Shown: positions 7,290 to 15,626, counted from the first letter of the stretch. The stretch is DNA of 50,134 nucleotides from Actinomycetes bacterium (GCA_023404805.1 JAEYAL010000106.1:1-50134), one strand, 5' to 3'. A program made the numbers and translations. Notes: a model not told the origin generated them from the letters alone.

Positions 7290-8180
7290 ATGTCTGTCGC
7301 TCTCGTCTCGGACTCCACGCATTACCTGCCGGCTTCGGCGCTGGAGGGCCACGAGCTGCACACCGTGCCGCTCTGGCTCGTCGAGGACGGCCGGGCCACA
7401 CGCGAGGACCTCATCGGCGACTGGACCGAGCTCTACCGCGCGTTGCGCGCCGGCGAGCGTTCGCTGTCGACGTCGCAGCCGTCGGTCGGCGAGTTCCTGG
7501 AGCGCTACGAACCGCTGCTCGAGGCCGGCCGCGACATCGTTTCGGTCCACATCACCACCGGCATGTCGGGCACGGTCGAGACGGCCCGCCAGGCGCGCGA
7601 GGCCGCGCTGGAGAAGTTCCCCGGCCGGACCATCGAGATCGTCGACAGCGGTTCGACGGCTGGTGGCCTTGCGCTCGTCGTCGCCGCTGCGATCCGCGCG
7701 GCCGAGCAAGGCAAGAGCGCCGCGGACGTCGCCGCGGCCGCTGATCAGGCGAGCCGCGCGATGAAGGTGCGCTTCGGGCTGGACACGCTCGACTTCCTGC
7801 GCCGCGGCGGGCGCGTCGGCCGGGCGCAGGGCCTGCTGGGCTCGACGCTGCAGATCCGGCCGATCCTCAAGCTCGACGGCGGTCCCGGTTCGGTCAACGA
7901 GACCGTCGAGAAGATCCGGACGAGCTCCAAGATGCGCCAGCGCCTGCTGCGGTTCTTCGACGAGTACGCCGCCGAAGGCCTCGACGGCTGGATGGTGATG
8001 CACATCATGGTCCCGGAGATCGTGGAGGAGTTCACGGAAGCCGGCCGCAACGTGATCGGCACGGAGCCGCTCGCGATCTGCGAGGCAGGCCCGGTCGTCG
8101 GCGCCCACACTGGCCCGGGGATGATCGGCGTCGCTGCGGCGCCGGCCGAGCTCGTCGGCACGGGCAAGCTCGGGGCCTAG
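7290..8180 (+). CDS. DegV family fatty-acid-binding protein
   Basis: 296 residues from ATG at 7290. DegV pattern: VALVSDSTHYLP at the N-terminus; SLSTSQPSVGEF (~56), the S/T-S-Q-P loop that contacts the lipid carboxylate; VHITTGMSGTVETA (~88); and IVDSGSTAGGLALVV (~117). The LDTLDFLRRGGRVGRAQGLLGS segment (~165) and IRPILKLDGG are also typical. DegV proteins bind a fatty acid; in Firmicutes the FakB members present it to the kinase FakA. No fakA homologue is visible here, so its use in this organism is unknown. Cytosolic, single-gene unit in front of an AI-2E family transporter. Confidence 0.93.
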   Translation: MSVALVSDSTHYLPASALEGHELHTVPLWLVEDGRATREDLIGDWTELYRALRAGERSLSTSQPSVGEFLERYEPLLEAGRDIVSVHITTGMSGTVETARQAREAALEKFPGRTIEIVDSGSTAGGLALVVAAAIRAAEQGKSAADVAAAADQASRAMKVRFGLDTLDFLRRGGRVGRAQGLLGSTLQIRPILKLDGGPGSVNETVEKIRTSSKMRQRLLRFFDEYAAEGLDGWMVMHIMVPEIVEEFTEAGRNVIGTEPLAICEAGPVVGAHTGPGMIGVAAAPAELVGTGKLGA

Positions 8181-8225
8181 CGCCCCGGCGGGCTCCGCCC
8201 CTGCGCCTGGGACACTCGGGTGCAG

Positions 8226-9356
8226 ATGCAGCGCCCGGTGATCCAAGTGACGGCGTCCAGCGCGTTCATCGCGCGGGCGGTCGTCATCATCGCCGCCACG
8301 CTGGCCGTCTTGGCGGTCCTCTGGGAGCTGCGCGGCCCGATCATCTGGGTGCTGATCGCGGGCATGCTCGCGACCGCACTGTCGCGCCCGATCGACCGGC
8401 TGTCGCAGCACATCCCGCGCGCGCTGGCGGTGCTGCTCACCTATATCGCGCTCGTCCTGATCCCGGTCGGGCTGTTGCTCCTCGCCATCCCGCCGCTCGT
8501 CAACGAGGCCGCGAACCTGATCCGCTCGCTGCCGCGGCTCATCCAGGACCTCCAGGACGCGCTGCAGTCCAACCGGCAGGTCGAGAGCCTGCTGCGCGAC
8601 TTCGACCCGCTCGACGCGCTCAAGGAGCAGGCGTCGAGCATCCCGAGCCGCCTGCAGGACGTCGCGTCGATCATCGGCTCCATCGGCCTCGGCGCCCTGA
8701 ACTCGATCGTCGCCGCGCTGACCATCGTGATCCTCAGCGTGTTCTTCGTGTCGTCCGGCGGCCGGTCGATCCGGCGCGGCATCGACCTCTATGGCGGCGA
8801 CCGCACGATCCTCTTCCACCGGATCGCCGAGCGCACGAGCCGCGCCATCGCCGCCTACTTCGCCGGGACGCTGCTGATCGCGTTCGTGGGCGGCGTGACG
8901 TCGTACGCGATGATGGCAATCATCGGCATCCCCTATGCGACGGCGCTCGCGGTGCTGTGCGGCCTCGCGTCGCTGATCCCGATGTTCGGCGCGACGATCG
9001 CCGCCGTGTTCGTCGGCATCATCGCGGCGCTCACGGGCACGTGGACCGACGTCGCGATCTGGACGGTCTGGGCCGTCCTCTACCAGCAGGCCGAGAACAA
9101 CCTCGTGCAGCCGCAGATTCAGAAGCGCACGGTCGCCGTGCCGCCGGTCGCGACCGTGATCGGCGTGCTGTTCGGCAGCTCGCTGCTCGGCGTGCTCGGG
9201 GCGATCATCGCCATCCCGGCCATTGCCGCTGCCATCGCGATCGGCGAGGAGTGGTCGGCGTGGAAGCGCGGCGGCGCGTCGGTCCTCGGCGGCCGCGAGT
9301 ACGAGCAGGCCGCGAAGGCGCGCGCGGCCGTGCTCGCCGCCGACGCCGAGGGCTGA
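8226..9356 (+). CDS. AI-2E family transporter (TqsA/YdiK-like membrane protein)
   Basis: 376 residues (378 if the in-frame GTG at 8220 is used). Eight or so hydrophobic helices arranged as in the family: an N-terminal pair (IARAVVIIAATLAVLAVLW, IIWVLIAGMLATAL), a soluble helical insert at ~105-150 (LPRLIQDLQDALQSNRQVE), then a C-terminal core with VGGVTSYAMMAIIGIPYATALA and the conserved ending WAVLYQQAENNLVQPQIQKRTV, then IGVLFGSSLLGVLGAIIAIP. Members are reported to export small molecules, including AI-2, or to act as Na+/H+ antiporters, so the substrate cannot be read from sequence. A Leu/Ala/Glu-rich cytosolic tail follows. Confidence 0.92.
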   Translation: MQRPVIQVTASSAFIARAVVIIAATLAVLAVLWELRGPIIWVLIAGMLATALSRPIDRLSQHIPRALAVLLTYIALVLIPVGLLLLAIPPLVNEAANLIRSLPRLIQDLQDALQSNRQVESLLRDFDPLDALKEQASSIPSRLQDVASIIGSIGLGALNSIVAALTIVILSVFFVSSGGRSIRRGIDLYGGDRTILFHRIAERTSRAIAAYFAGTLLIAFVGGVTSYAMMAIIGIPYATALAVLCGLASLIPMFGATIAAVFVGIIAALTGTWTDVAIWTVWAVLYQQAENNLVQPQIQKRTVAVPPVATVIGVLFGSSLLGVLGAIIAIPAIAAAIAIGEEWSAWKRGGASVLGGREYEQAAKARAAVLAADAEG

Positions 9357-9380
9357 GCGGGCGCGTCTGCGACGCGGCGC

Positions 9381-9429
9381 GAACTCCCGTCATCCGCGGT
9401 TGCCAGGCGACCGCGAACCACGGGAGTCC
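9381..9429. repeat. 49-bp palindromic repeat, copy A
   Basis: Outer arms GAACTCCCGT and ACGGGAGTCC pair; inner arms around CGCGGTTGC and GCGACCGCG form a second stem. It is the same length and layout as copies B-E at 12.4 and 13.6-13.75 kb. It lies between the AI-2E gene and the convergent FG-GAP gene, where it could also act as a terminator. Confidence 0.85.
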
Positions 9430-9442
9430 GGCTGGCCGCGGG

Positions 9443-12154
9443 TTAGATGCCGGTCGCGCTGAAGTTCGCGACCACGTGCTGCTGCCACGCCGTCGCGTTG
9501 GTCGCGGCCGAGATGGCGAGGTAGACGCGGCTGGGCAGCGCGACGGCTCGCTTGAGGCGCAGCTTGCCCTGCGTGTAGACCGACAGCTCGCCGTTCCTGT
9601 AGGTCACGTTGACGAGGATCCCTGCCGTGCGCAGGCGGATGCCGGGGTCGGCGGTCTGCGCGTAGGTGAGGCTGTTCGCGGTGCTGCCGGTGGCGATGCC
9701 GACGAACGCCGCGGCCGGGTCCGACGGCTGCTTGAACGAGTCGAGCGCCACGGCCGCCAAGAACGGCAGCCCGCCGATGCCGAGGGCGCCGCCTCCGGCG
9801 CCGAGCGGCCCGCTGGTCGGCGGCAGCGCCTGCGTGGCCGGCACGAACGCCAGCGCGATCCCTTCGGCGGTGTTGTTGCCGCCGCTCATGGTCACGTTGA
9901 CGTTGAACGAGGTGTCCTCCGGGTCGAACGCGTCCGGCCAGACGAGCGCCCCGGTCTGGCTGGCCGCAGCCGGCGTGAGCAGCGCCGACGCCGCGCTCTG
10001 GAGCTTGGCCGACCCGTATCTGAGCCATCGCGGGCTGTCGAACCCGCCGGGCCGCTCGGCGGCGATGACCCTGCCGCCGACGCACTGGACGGTCGCGGTG
10101 ACCTGGTTGGCGCCGCCCTTCAGCTCGAACACCGGCCGGTAGAAGGTGGTGGTCGGCGCCTGCGCGACGCCGTTGATCACGTACGTCCAGGTCCACGTGC
10201 AGTTCTCGACGCCGACGGCGTTCCAGTAGTACGAGAGGCCCAGCTCGCAGCGGTCGCCGCCAAACCGGTCCGCGGCGGGGAGCGGGATCGTGGTGTTGCC
10301 GTACTGCGCGGGTCCCGACAGCGCGTCCGGGCAGAAGCCGACCCAGCCCAGCTCGCCGGAGATCGGCTCGCCGCTCGGGCCCAGCAGGTTGGCCGTCAGG
10401 TTGACCGTCGCCGGGACCGGGCCGACCGGGCCGCCGCCGCCGACGGTGAACGCCGTCGACCGGGTCGCGCCCGTGTTGCCCGCGGCGTCGCGGGGCGTGG
10501 CCTCGAGCGTGTAGTCGCCGTTGGCGAGCGCGGTGCCGTTCACCTTGCCGTCCCACGGCGTCACCGACTTCAGCGCGGGGAGCGCGCGGTCGAACGAGCC
10601 GATGGTGGCGCTCCCGCGTTTGACGGTGAAGCGCACCGTCGCCGGGCTGTCGAGCACCACCGTGATCGTGGCGGCGCTGGCCGCGCCGGGCGTGAAGCCG
10701 TTCGACTCGACGCTCACCGCGTAGCGCCGCTCGCCGGGCGTGATCTGCGTGTAGCGGAACGCGACTTCGGGAGCGAGCTTGTCAGGCCCGAGCGTCGCGA
10801 GCACGGCGCGGCCCTGCTCGTCGTCGACGATGATGTCGTCGCTGCCGTCGCCGTTCATGTCGCCCGCGCCCGAGCGGATCGATTCGGAGAAGCCGTAGGG
10901 GTCCTGCGCCCACGTCTGCGCGATGCCGGTGATCGGCGGGAGCGACTCCAGCGGTGTGACGGCGCCGCCCTGCGGCTTGGTGCGCAAGCCGGTGATCGCG
11001 CCAGTCTCCATCGTGCCGATGCCCGTGCTCACGACGGTGTCGTTCGTCTCCTGCAGGATGAGGTCGTCGCCGCCGTCGCCGTCGATGTCGCCGACCGGAA
11101 CCGGCCGCGTGCAGTTCGCCGACGTGTCGAAGGTCCAGGCCGGGGACGCGAGCGAGAACGTGGCGCCCGCGGGGACCGTGCGTCCGCGGTGGATCGTGAC
11201 GTTGCCGGTGAACCCGACGCAGCCCAGCGAGAGGTCGTCCTTGCCGTCGCCGTCGACGTCGCCCGCGGCACGCGGCAGCGCCTCCTGCGGGTTGCCGTCG
11301 AAGAGCGCGACCGGCGCGGGCGCCTGCGTGATCTTCGCGGTCGCGCCGAACCCGGTCGCGCGGCCGAAGAGGATCGCGCGCAGCGACGGGTTCACGACGG
11401 TCTGGATGATCAGGTCGTCCTTGCCGTCGCCGTTCACGTCGCCAGCAGGGGCGAGGTCGCCGGAGTTCTCGCCGCACGTGTAGAACGGGATGACGGCCAG
11501 GACCCACACGACTTTGCACGTGGTGTTCCCGTCGAGCATCAGCGTGCGGCTGCTGGAGACCTGCGCGTCGAGGGAGGTGATCCGCGGGCCGCCGAGGATG
11601 ATGGTCCAGCCGGCGCGGAGGCTCGGATCTGGGGTGTTGCCGCGCTGCCGGAAGACGGCGATGTCGTCGATGCCATCGCCGTTGAAGTCGCCCAGGCCGC
11701 GGATCTGCGGGCCGTTGGCGGAGGCTCCGGCGCGGATCAGGCCGACCCGGCCGCCTTGCGTGACCGGGATGCCCGTCGTACCGGGGGCGCCGTAGACGAC
11801 GTAGGCGCCGGCGGCGCTATTGGAGTTCGCCAGCTCGCCGACGCTGAAGTCGTCGAAGCCGTCGCCGTCGAAGTCGCCGAGCTTCTCGACCCGGCGCTGG
11901 CTCGCCGCCGGGACGGTGAAGGTGGTCACCGCGCTGGTGGCCAGGTTCGCAGACCCGAACGCGACGCGCCCGGTGATGTCGCCGATGTCGGCGTAGCCGT
12001 CGCCGTTGATGTCACCGATGCTCCGGGCGCCCGCGAGATCGGCGAAGGCGTTGCTGCCTGCAGGCAGGGCGGCTGCCGCCGGCGCGGCTCCGAGGGTCGT
12101 CAATGCGGCGGCGAGGCCCAGCGCGCGGAGCGCCGGGCGGATCATGGAGGGCAT
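9443..12154 (-). CDS. Secreted FG-GAP/VCBS repeat surface protein
   Basis: About 903 residues. A signal peptide follows the likely start (MIRPALRALGLAAALTTLG, cleavage after AAA). Seven Ca-binding FG-GAP-type loops are visible: DINGDGYADIGD, DFDGDGFDDFSV, DFNGDGIDDIAV, DVNGDGKDDLII, DVDGDGKDDLSL, DIDGDGGDDLIL and DMNGDGSDDIIV, enough for a seven-bladed propeller over residues ~60-480. An Ig-like segment (WDGKVNGTALANGDYTLEATPRDAAGNTG) follows. The last ~330 residues are beta-rich with a WQQHVV motif close to the end. Probably cell-surface or secreted; partner unknown. The start could be 12154, 12145 or 12199. A scrap of a paralogue's C-terminus lies just upstream at 12242. Confidence 0.85.
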   Translation of the reverse strand: MPSMIRPALRALGLAAALTTLGAAPAAAALPAGSNAFADLAGARSIGDINGDGYADIGDITGRVAFGSANLATSAVTTFTVPAASQRRVEKLGDFDGDGFDDFSVGELANSNSAAGAYVVYGAPGTTGIPVTQGGRVGLIRAGASANGPQIRGLGDFNGDGIDDIAVFRQRGNTPDPSLRAGWTIILGGPRITSLDAQVSSSRTLMLDGNTTCKVVWVLAVIPFYTCGENSGDLAPAGDVNGDGKDDLIIQTVVNPSLRAILFGRATGFGATAKITQAPAPVALFDGNPQEALPRAAGDVDGDGKDDLSLGCVGFTGNVTIHRGRTVPAGATFSLASPAWTFDTSANCTRPVPVGDIDGDGGDDLILQETNDTVVSTGIGTMETGAITGLRTKPQGGAVTPLESLPPITGIAQTWAQDPYGFSESIRSGAGDMNGDGSDDIIVDDEQGRAVLATLGPDKLAPEVAFRYTQITPGERRYAVSVESNGFTPGAASAATITVVLDSPATVRFTVKRGSATIGSFDRALPALKSVTPWDGKVNGTALANGDYTLEATPRDAAGNTGATRSTAFTVGGGGPVGPVPATVNLTANLLGPSGEPISGELGWVGFCPDALSGPAQYGNTTIPLPAADRFGGDRCELGLSYYWNAVGVENCTWTWTYVINGVAQAPTTTFYRPVFELKGGANQVTATVQCVGGRVIAAERPGGFDSPRWLRYGSAKLQSAASALLTPAAASQTGALVWPDAFDPEDTSFNVNVTMSGGNNTAEGIALAFVPATQALPPTSGPLGAGGGALGIGGLPFLAAVALDSFKQPSDPAAAFVGIATGSTANSLTYAQTADPGIRLRTAGILVNVTYRNGELSVYTQGKLRLKRAVALPSRVYLAISAATNATAWQQHVVANFSATGI

Positions 12155-12241
12155 AGCGGGACGTCCAGGGACTCGGACGGGGACGGAACGGACCCCCACG
12201 CTAGGCCGCGCTACGCGGCGTATCAGAATGCCGTTCTGGAA

Positions 12242-12316
12242 CTACGGCGCCGGCACCGCGATGAAGCCGTGCACGACGTGCTGCTGCCAGCCCGCCGCGT
12301 TCGTCGGGCGGGCCGC
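12242..12316 (-). pseudogene. C-terminal remnant of an FG-GAP protein paralogue
   Basis: Minus-strand frame reads ARPTNAAGWQQHVVHGFIA, then VPAP and a stop at 12242. This matches the last residues of the adjacent FG-GAP protein (ATNATAWQQHVVANFSATGI). An in-frame TGA lies directly upstream and no further similarity was found, so only about 24 codons survive. The break lies ~85 bp from the paired 49-bp repeats that flank the DUF559 gene. Confidence 0.75.
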
Positions 12317-12399
12317 TCATGCGACCACGAGCGCCTGCGGCGCCTGGCCACTCTGGTCACTGCGGGCACCTGCCACCGCGGCGAGAACGGACCGAGACC

Positions 12400-12520
12400 G
12401 AGCTCCCGTCACCGGCGGCCGTCCAACGACCGCACCTGACGGGAGTTTGCGGGCACGAACGGAGGTCAAGCGAACTGCCGTCATCGGCGGTCGTCCAGCA
12501 ACTCCAGGTCGCGGAAGTTC
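12400..12520. repeat. Paired 49-bp palindromic repeats, copies B and C
   Basis: B is 12400-12448 and C is 12472-12520, so starts are 72 bp apart. B has near-perfect outer arms (GAGCTCCCGTCA and TGACGGGAGTTT); C has GAACTGCCGTCAT and weaker arms ending GCGGAAGTTC. Both carry the inner core GGCGG(C/T)CGTCCA. They lie just past the 3' end of the DUF559 gene. Confidence 0.85.
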
Positions 12521-12535
12521 GCGCACGGCGCCCGG

Positions 12536-13519
12536 TCACGCAGCGCGCTGTTCGCGGTGAAGTGCCGCTTCGCGGACGGCGATCTGAGCGAGGATCCGCT
12601 CAGCGACCACCAACGGCTCGCGCTCAGCCCGGCGAGCGCTGAATCGCATGGTGAGGATTCCGGCGGTCAGCAGGTCGTCGTCGCGCTGGCGGTCGGATTC
12701 GAACGACTCGCGCGATTTGTGTCCGGCCCAGCCGTCGATCTCGACGACGAGTCTGAGGTGCGGCCAGTAGAGATCGAGCCGGTACCGCTTGCCGCAAACG
12801 CCAAGCCAGTAGTTCACGAGCGGATGGGGCGCCCCGGCCGCGAGCACCGCCCTGATGGCGTCCAGCTCCGCCGGGCTGTCCAGGCCGTGCAGTCCTCGTT
12901 CGACTTCGACGTGGTCGGCGAGCTTCTTCCTCACGAGGCCCGAACCTCGTCGGCCGCGCCCACAGGCTCGGCCAAGTTCGACGAGATCGAGCAGGTCGAG
13001 GAAGTCGGCTTGCCGCCAGGCCTTCTCGAAGTTGTGCGGTTCGTAGCCCGCGATGTCGACCAGCGAACGCGCGACCGTCGAACACGCCGCACCGTCGACG
13101 ACCTCGCGCTCTCCGTCCGACAGCGCGATCTCGCGCACCGTCATCACGCCGAAGTTCCCATCGTCCATCCTGATAAGCGTTCGGATGCCGCGGTTGGGGG
13201 CTTTCGTCGGGCGACCAATGGTGATGTGCCCCAAACGCTCGGGGAGCACCTCGCGCGATTCGACGGCGCTGCTGCGGATCAATGTGCTCGACGGGCCGTT
13301 CCAGAGCAACCCCGCCTGACGGAGTGCAGGCTGATCGAGGACCGCGCCGCCGACGAGGTAGACGCCGTCGAAGACCGGCTGCAGCCAGCCGTTCTCCCGC
13401 CGGCTCCGAATCGCCCCGACGCTCACCTCCAGCTGCTTGAGGCCAGACGAGCTGACCAGCCCTCGGCGCTCTCGCGCCAGCTCGTTGATCCGGCGGTCGT
13501 CGGTCGTTCCCCGTGGCAT
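12536..13519 (-). CDS. AbiEi-like N-terminal and DUF559 (PD-(D/E)xK-type) protein
   Basis: 327 residues from ATG at 13519. The N-terminal part (DDRRINELARERRGLVSSSG, then GAIRSRRENGWLQPVFDGVY) resembles the winged-helix antitoxin-like domain of AbiEi/type IV TA proteins. The C-terminal part is DUF559: YRLDLYWPHLRLVVEIDGW, then HKSRESFESDRQRDDDL and a G-I-L-T-M-R-F strand, with the D...E-x-D arrangement of Vsr-like nuclease folds. Such genes are common in actinomycetes and their job is unknown; defence or mobile-element association is inference. The longer open frame to 13666 overlaps repeat D and is rejected. Paired 49-bp palindromes bracket the gene on both sides. Confidence 0.8.
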   Translation of the reverse strand: MPRGTTDDRRINELARERRGLVSSSGLKQLEVSVGAIRSRRENGWLQPVFDGVYLVGGAVLDQPALRQAGLLWNGPSSTLIRSSAVESREVLPERLGHITIGRPTKAPNRGIRTLIRMDDGNFGVMTVREIALSDGEREVVDGAACSTVARSLVDIAGYEPHNFEKAWRQADFLDLLDLVELGRACGRGRRGSGLVRKKLADHVEVERGLHGLDSPAELDAIRAVLAAGAPHPLVNYWLGVCGKRYRLDLYWPHLRLVVEIDGWAGHKSRESFESDRQRDDDLLTAGILTMRFSARRAEREPLVVAERILAQIAVREAALHREQRAA

Positions 13520-13632
13520 GCCGAGAACGCTGACGAACAACATGTGCCGTGTGGGCGCGAGTCTGTGCCAACTCAGCGGCAGAACCGCGCAAAGTTTGCG
13601 CGCGCGTTGATCCGCCGCAGAACCGCGAGGGC

Positions 13633-13753
13633 GAACTCCCGTGGATCGCGGTCGCCCAACAACCACAAACGACGGCGGTTCGCCGCGGCCGCCGGCGTAA
13701 CCGAGAACTCCCGTAGGTCACGGTCGCCCAACAACCACAAACGACGGCAGTTC
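13633..13753. repeat. Paired 49-bp palindromic repeats, copies D and E
   Basis: D is 13633-13681 and E is 13705-13753, again 72 bp apart; the two agree at 45 of 49 positions and share the next 15 bases (GCCGCGGCCGCCGGC). Arms are GAACTCCCGT and (G)ACGGC(G/A)GTTC with a common core CGGTCGCCCAACAACC. They lie upstream of the DUF559 gene, so the gene has one pair on each side. Confidence 0.9.
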
Positions 13754-13780
13754 GCCGCGGCCGCCGGCTCGCCGGGGCGG

Positions 13781-13829
13781 GCTGCCCGCCGGGACGCTGG
13801 CGGGCAGAGCCGGGCGCCGTCAGGCGCCC
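13781..13829 (-). terminator. Two successive hairpins 3' of the DUF3618 operon
   Basis: First stem CTGCCCGCC/GGCGGGCAG (13782-13807), second GGGCGCC-GTCA-GGCGCCC (13812-13829). They lie 10 bp past the stop of the DUF3618 gene. There is no long T-tract; placement suggests termination of the minus-strand operon. Confidence 0.5.
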
Positions 13830-13838
13830 GCGGGACGG

Positions 13839-14063
13839 TTAGCCGAGCAGGCCGCCGAGGGCGACGATGCCGCCGCCGAGGATGAAGCCGACGGCCGCCG
13901 CTGCGCCCGCGATCTGCGTGGGATGGCGGCGCACCTGGCGGCGCCAGTCGGTGACCTGCTGGACGCCGACCGTCAGCTCGGTGACCGACTTCGCGAGATC
14001 GCCGCGGTGGGCCTCGATCGAGGCGCGGATCTCTTCGGGCGTACGCTGCTGCGGTTTGGTCAT
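13839..14063 (-). CDS. DUF3618 family small membrane protein
   Basis: 74 residues from ATG at 14063, which overlaps the upstream stop as ATGA (14060-14063). The DUF3618 pattern is clear: TPEEIRASIEAHRGDLAKSVTEL, then a basic stretch (DWRRQVRRHP) and one C-terminal membrane helix (IAGAAAAVGFILGGGIVALGG). It is the last gene of a three-gene operon with a holin-superfamily protein and a tail-anchored-like protein, an arrangement common in actinomycetes. Function unknown; an envelope-stress or membrane-organisation role is only a guess. Confidence 0.85.
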   Translation of the reverse strand: MTKPQQRTPEEIRASIEAHRGDLAKSVTELTVGVQQVTDWRRQVRRHPTQIAGAAAAVGFILGGGIVALGGLLG

Positions 14064-14467
14064 GCGTTGTTCCTCGCGTCGATGACGGCCTGCTTGGTGG
14101 TCTTGGCCTCTTCGATCGCCATGTCGGGGGTCGGGGGCGCGCTCTTGTTGAGCAACTTGTAGGCGATGAGGCCGGCGACCGCGGCGATGATCACGTAGAG
14201 GATCGAGGTGATCAGGAAGCCCCAGGCGATGGCGCCGCCGAGCACCTCCCAGATCGCCCACGCGATGAAGTGGGAGAACATCACGAACGCGAAGAAGAGG
14301 AACAGGCCGGCGGCCGCGCCGACGCCTGCACCGGCGCCGAGGGTCTTCGCCTTGCCGCTGACCTCGGCCTTGGCGAGCGCGATCTCCTCGGAGACGAGCG
14401 CCGAGACGCTCGTGGAGATGTTCTCGAGCGCCTTCGCGACGTCGATGTCAGGAGCTTCAGCGGACAA
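14060..14467 (-). CDS. Phage-holin-superfamily (actinobacterial type) membrane protein
   Basis: About 135 residues from TTG at 14467 (another TTG at 14488 is possible). The N-terminal amphipathic helix (ALENISTSVSALVSEEIALAKAEV) is followed by two long membrane segments (AGVGAAAGLFLFFAFVMFSH and ITSILYVIIAAVAGLIAYKLL) and a charged tail ending in EEAKTTKQAVIDARNNA. This is the layout of the holin-superfamily III proteins found in chromosomal actinobacterial operons, which are not known to lyse cells. It overlaps the upstream gene by 11 nt and the downstream gene by 4 nt, so all three are translationally linked. Confidence 0.8.
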   Translation of the reverse strand: MSAEAPDIDVAKALENISTSVSALVSEEIALAKAEVSGKAKTLGAGAGVGAAAGLFLFFAFVMFSHFIAWAIWEVLGGAIAWGFLITSILYVIIAAVAGLIAYKLLNKSAPPTPDMAIEEAKTTKQAVIDARNNA

Positions 14468-14699
14468 CGCGACGCACCACCATTGCAAGGGCGAAACCGA
14501 TCGCGAACGCGCCGCCGATCAGGACTTCCGGACGATCCTGTGCCAGCCGCTCGACCTGGGCGACGATGTCGCCGCCAGTCGCGTCAGCCGGCGCGCCCGG
14601 CGGGGGCAGCTCCGGATCGACCGGCGTGCCGGCACCGACGGGCTCGAAGCTGCCGGTTGGCTGCTCGTCTTCGGGCGTCTGAGGGGCTTGGTCGGTCAC
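14457..14699 (-). CDS. Small protein with C-terminal membrane anchor
   Basis: 80 residues from GTG at 14699, chosen because AGGAG lies 9 nt upstream. The N-terminal half is acidic and Pro-rich (TDQAPQTPEDEQPTGSFEP). The C-terminal part is an amphipathic helix (DIVAQVERLAQDRPEVLIG) followed by one membrane helix (GGAFAIGFALAMVVRRVVR), giving a tail-anchored look with a basic end. It is the first gene of the operon with the holin-superfamily and DUF3618 proteins. The family is not recognised with certainty. Confidence 0.75.
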   Translation of the reverse strand: MTDQAPQTPEDEQPTGSFEPVGAGTPVDPELPPPGAPADATGGDIVAQVERLAQDRPEVLIGGAFAIGFALAMVVRRVVR

Positions 14700-14759
14700 G
14701 AGGAATCGCTCCTGAATCGGTCGGCCGACCCGCCTGGGGCCGTCCGCGCTGCCCCGCAT

Positions 14760-15626
14760 CTAATCAGACGCAGCAGCCGCATTCGGGGCTGCTGCCGGGG
14801 CCCGGTTGTACACGTCCGGGCGGCGCAGCGCGCGCACCGGTAGTGCCTCGCGCGCCTGAGCGACCGAGGCGAGGTCGAGGTCCGCGTAGATGATCTCGGG
14901 CGTGGTCTCGCTTGCGCGCGCAAGCACCTCGCCCCACGGCGACACGATCATCGAGCTCCCACCGGTCCGCGAGCCGTCCGGGTGCTCGCCGCACTGGTTG
15001 GCAGCGATGATGTACGCGCCGGCCTCGATCGCCCGCGCCCGGACCAGCACGCCCCAGTGGTCGCGCGTTGTGCGCTCGGTGAACGCGGCTGGCAGCGAGA
15101 TCACCGTGGCGCCGAGATCAGCGAGGCGGCCATAGAGCTCCGGGAAGCGCACGTCGAAGCAGATCGACAGCCCGAGCGCGAACCCCGGCGTCGCCAACTC
15201 GGCGACCACCAGCTCGTGGCCCGGCTGCTCGGCGTCCGACTCGCGGTACCGGCGCCCGGCGATGTCGGCGTCGAACAGGTGGACTTTGCTGTAGATCCCG
15301 CCGACCGCGCCGTCCGGCCGGAAGTGCAACGAGGTGTTGAACAGGCGGCCGTCGGCTGAACCCTCGCGGGGCCGCTCGCTGATCGATCCCGCGACGAGGT
15401 CGATCCCCAACTCGGATGCGAGCGCCCCCAGCTGGGTCGTGAGCGGTCCGCCGAGTTCTTCAGCCTCCGTTTCGACGGCCGAAGGGTCGCCGTACGACAG
15501 CCACTTCTCCGGCAGGACGATGAGCGTCGCTCCGGCCGCGGCAGCCTCGCGCACGGCAGCGATCCCGGCAGCGAGGTTGGCCTCGCGATCGGGCCCCGCG
15601 TTCAGCTGGATCGCCGCAGACAGCAT
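14760..15626 (-). CDS. Nitrilase-superfamily carbon-nitrogen hydrolase
   Basis: 288 residues. The Glu-Lys-Cys triad is visible: E40 in IVLPEKW, K114 in YSKVHLFD, C156 in SICFDVRFPEL. The second conserved Glu region and the ALVRARAIEA-type helix (VLVRARAIEAGAYIIAANQCG) also fit. The closest recognisable branch is the Nit1/Nit2 group (deaminated glutathione amidase or omega-amidase), suggested by FDVRFPELYRLAD-like spacing. Expected reaction: hydrolysis of an amide to acid and ammonia. Cytosolic. Divergent from the HerA-like gene, 26 bp apart, sharing one palindromic promoter element. Confidence 0.9.
   Translation of the reverse strand: MLSAAIQLNAGPDREANLAAGIAAVREAAAAGATLIVLPEKWLSYGDPSAVETEAEELGGPLTTQLGALASELGIDLVAGSISERPREGSADGRLFNTSLHFRPDGAVGGIYSKVHLFDADIAGRRYRESDAEQPGHELVVAELATPGFALGLSICFDVRFPELYGRLADLGATVISLPAAFTERTTRDHWGVLVRARAIEAGAYIIAANQCGEHPDGSRTGGSSMIVSPWGEVLARASETTPEIIYADLDLASVAQAREALPVRALRRPDVYNRAPAAAPNAAAASD

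Noticed and set aside
5627..8819. Long open frames on both strands across the S55-like and degV genes (plus 5627-7744, minus 5847-8819)
   Set aside because: They run through the tandem repeat and antisense or out of frame to real genes, with no protein-like features.
8957..12439. Very long plus-strand open frame (1160 codons) antisense to the FG-GAP gene
   Set aside because: It is a high-GC shadow: Arg/Gly/Ala/Asp-rich without domains, while the opposite strand encodes a signal peptide and seven FG-GAP loops.
12536..13666. Longer N-terminus of the DUF559 gene
   Set aside because: The extra ~49 residues are Arg-rich and overlap palindrome D; the conserved domain starts just after the ATG at 13519.
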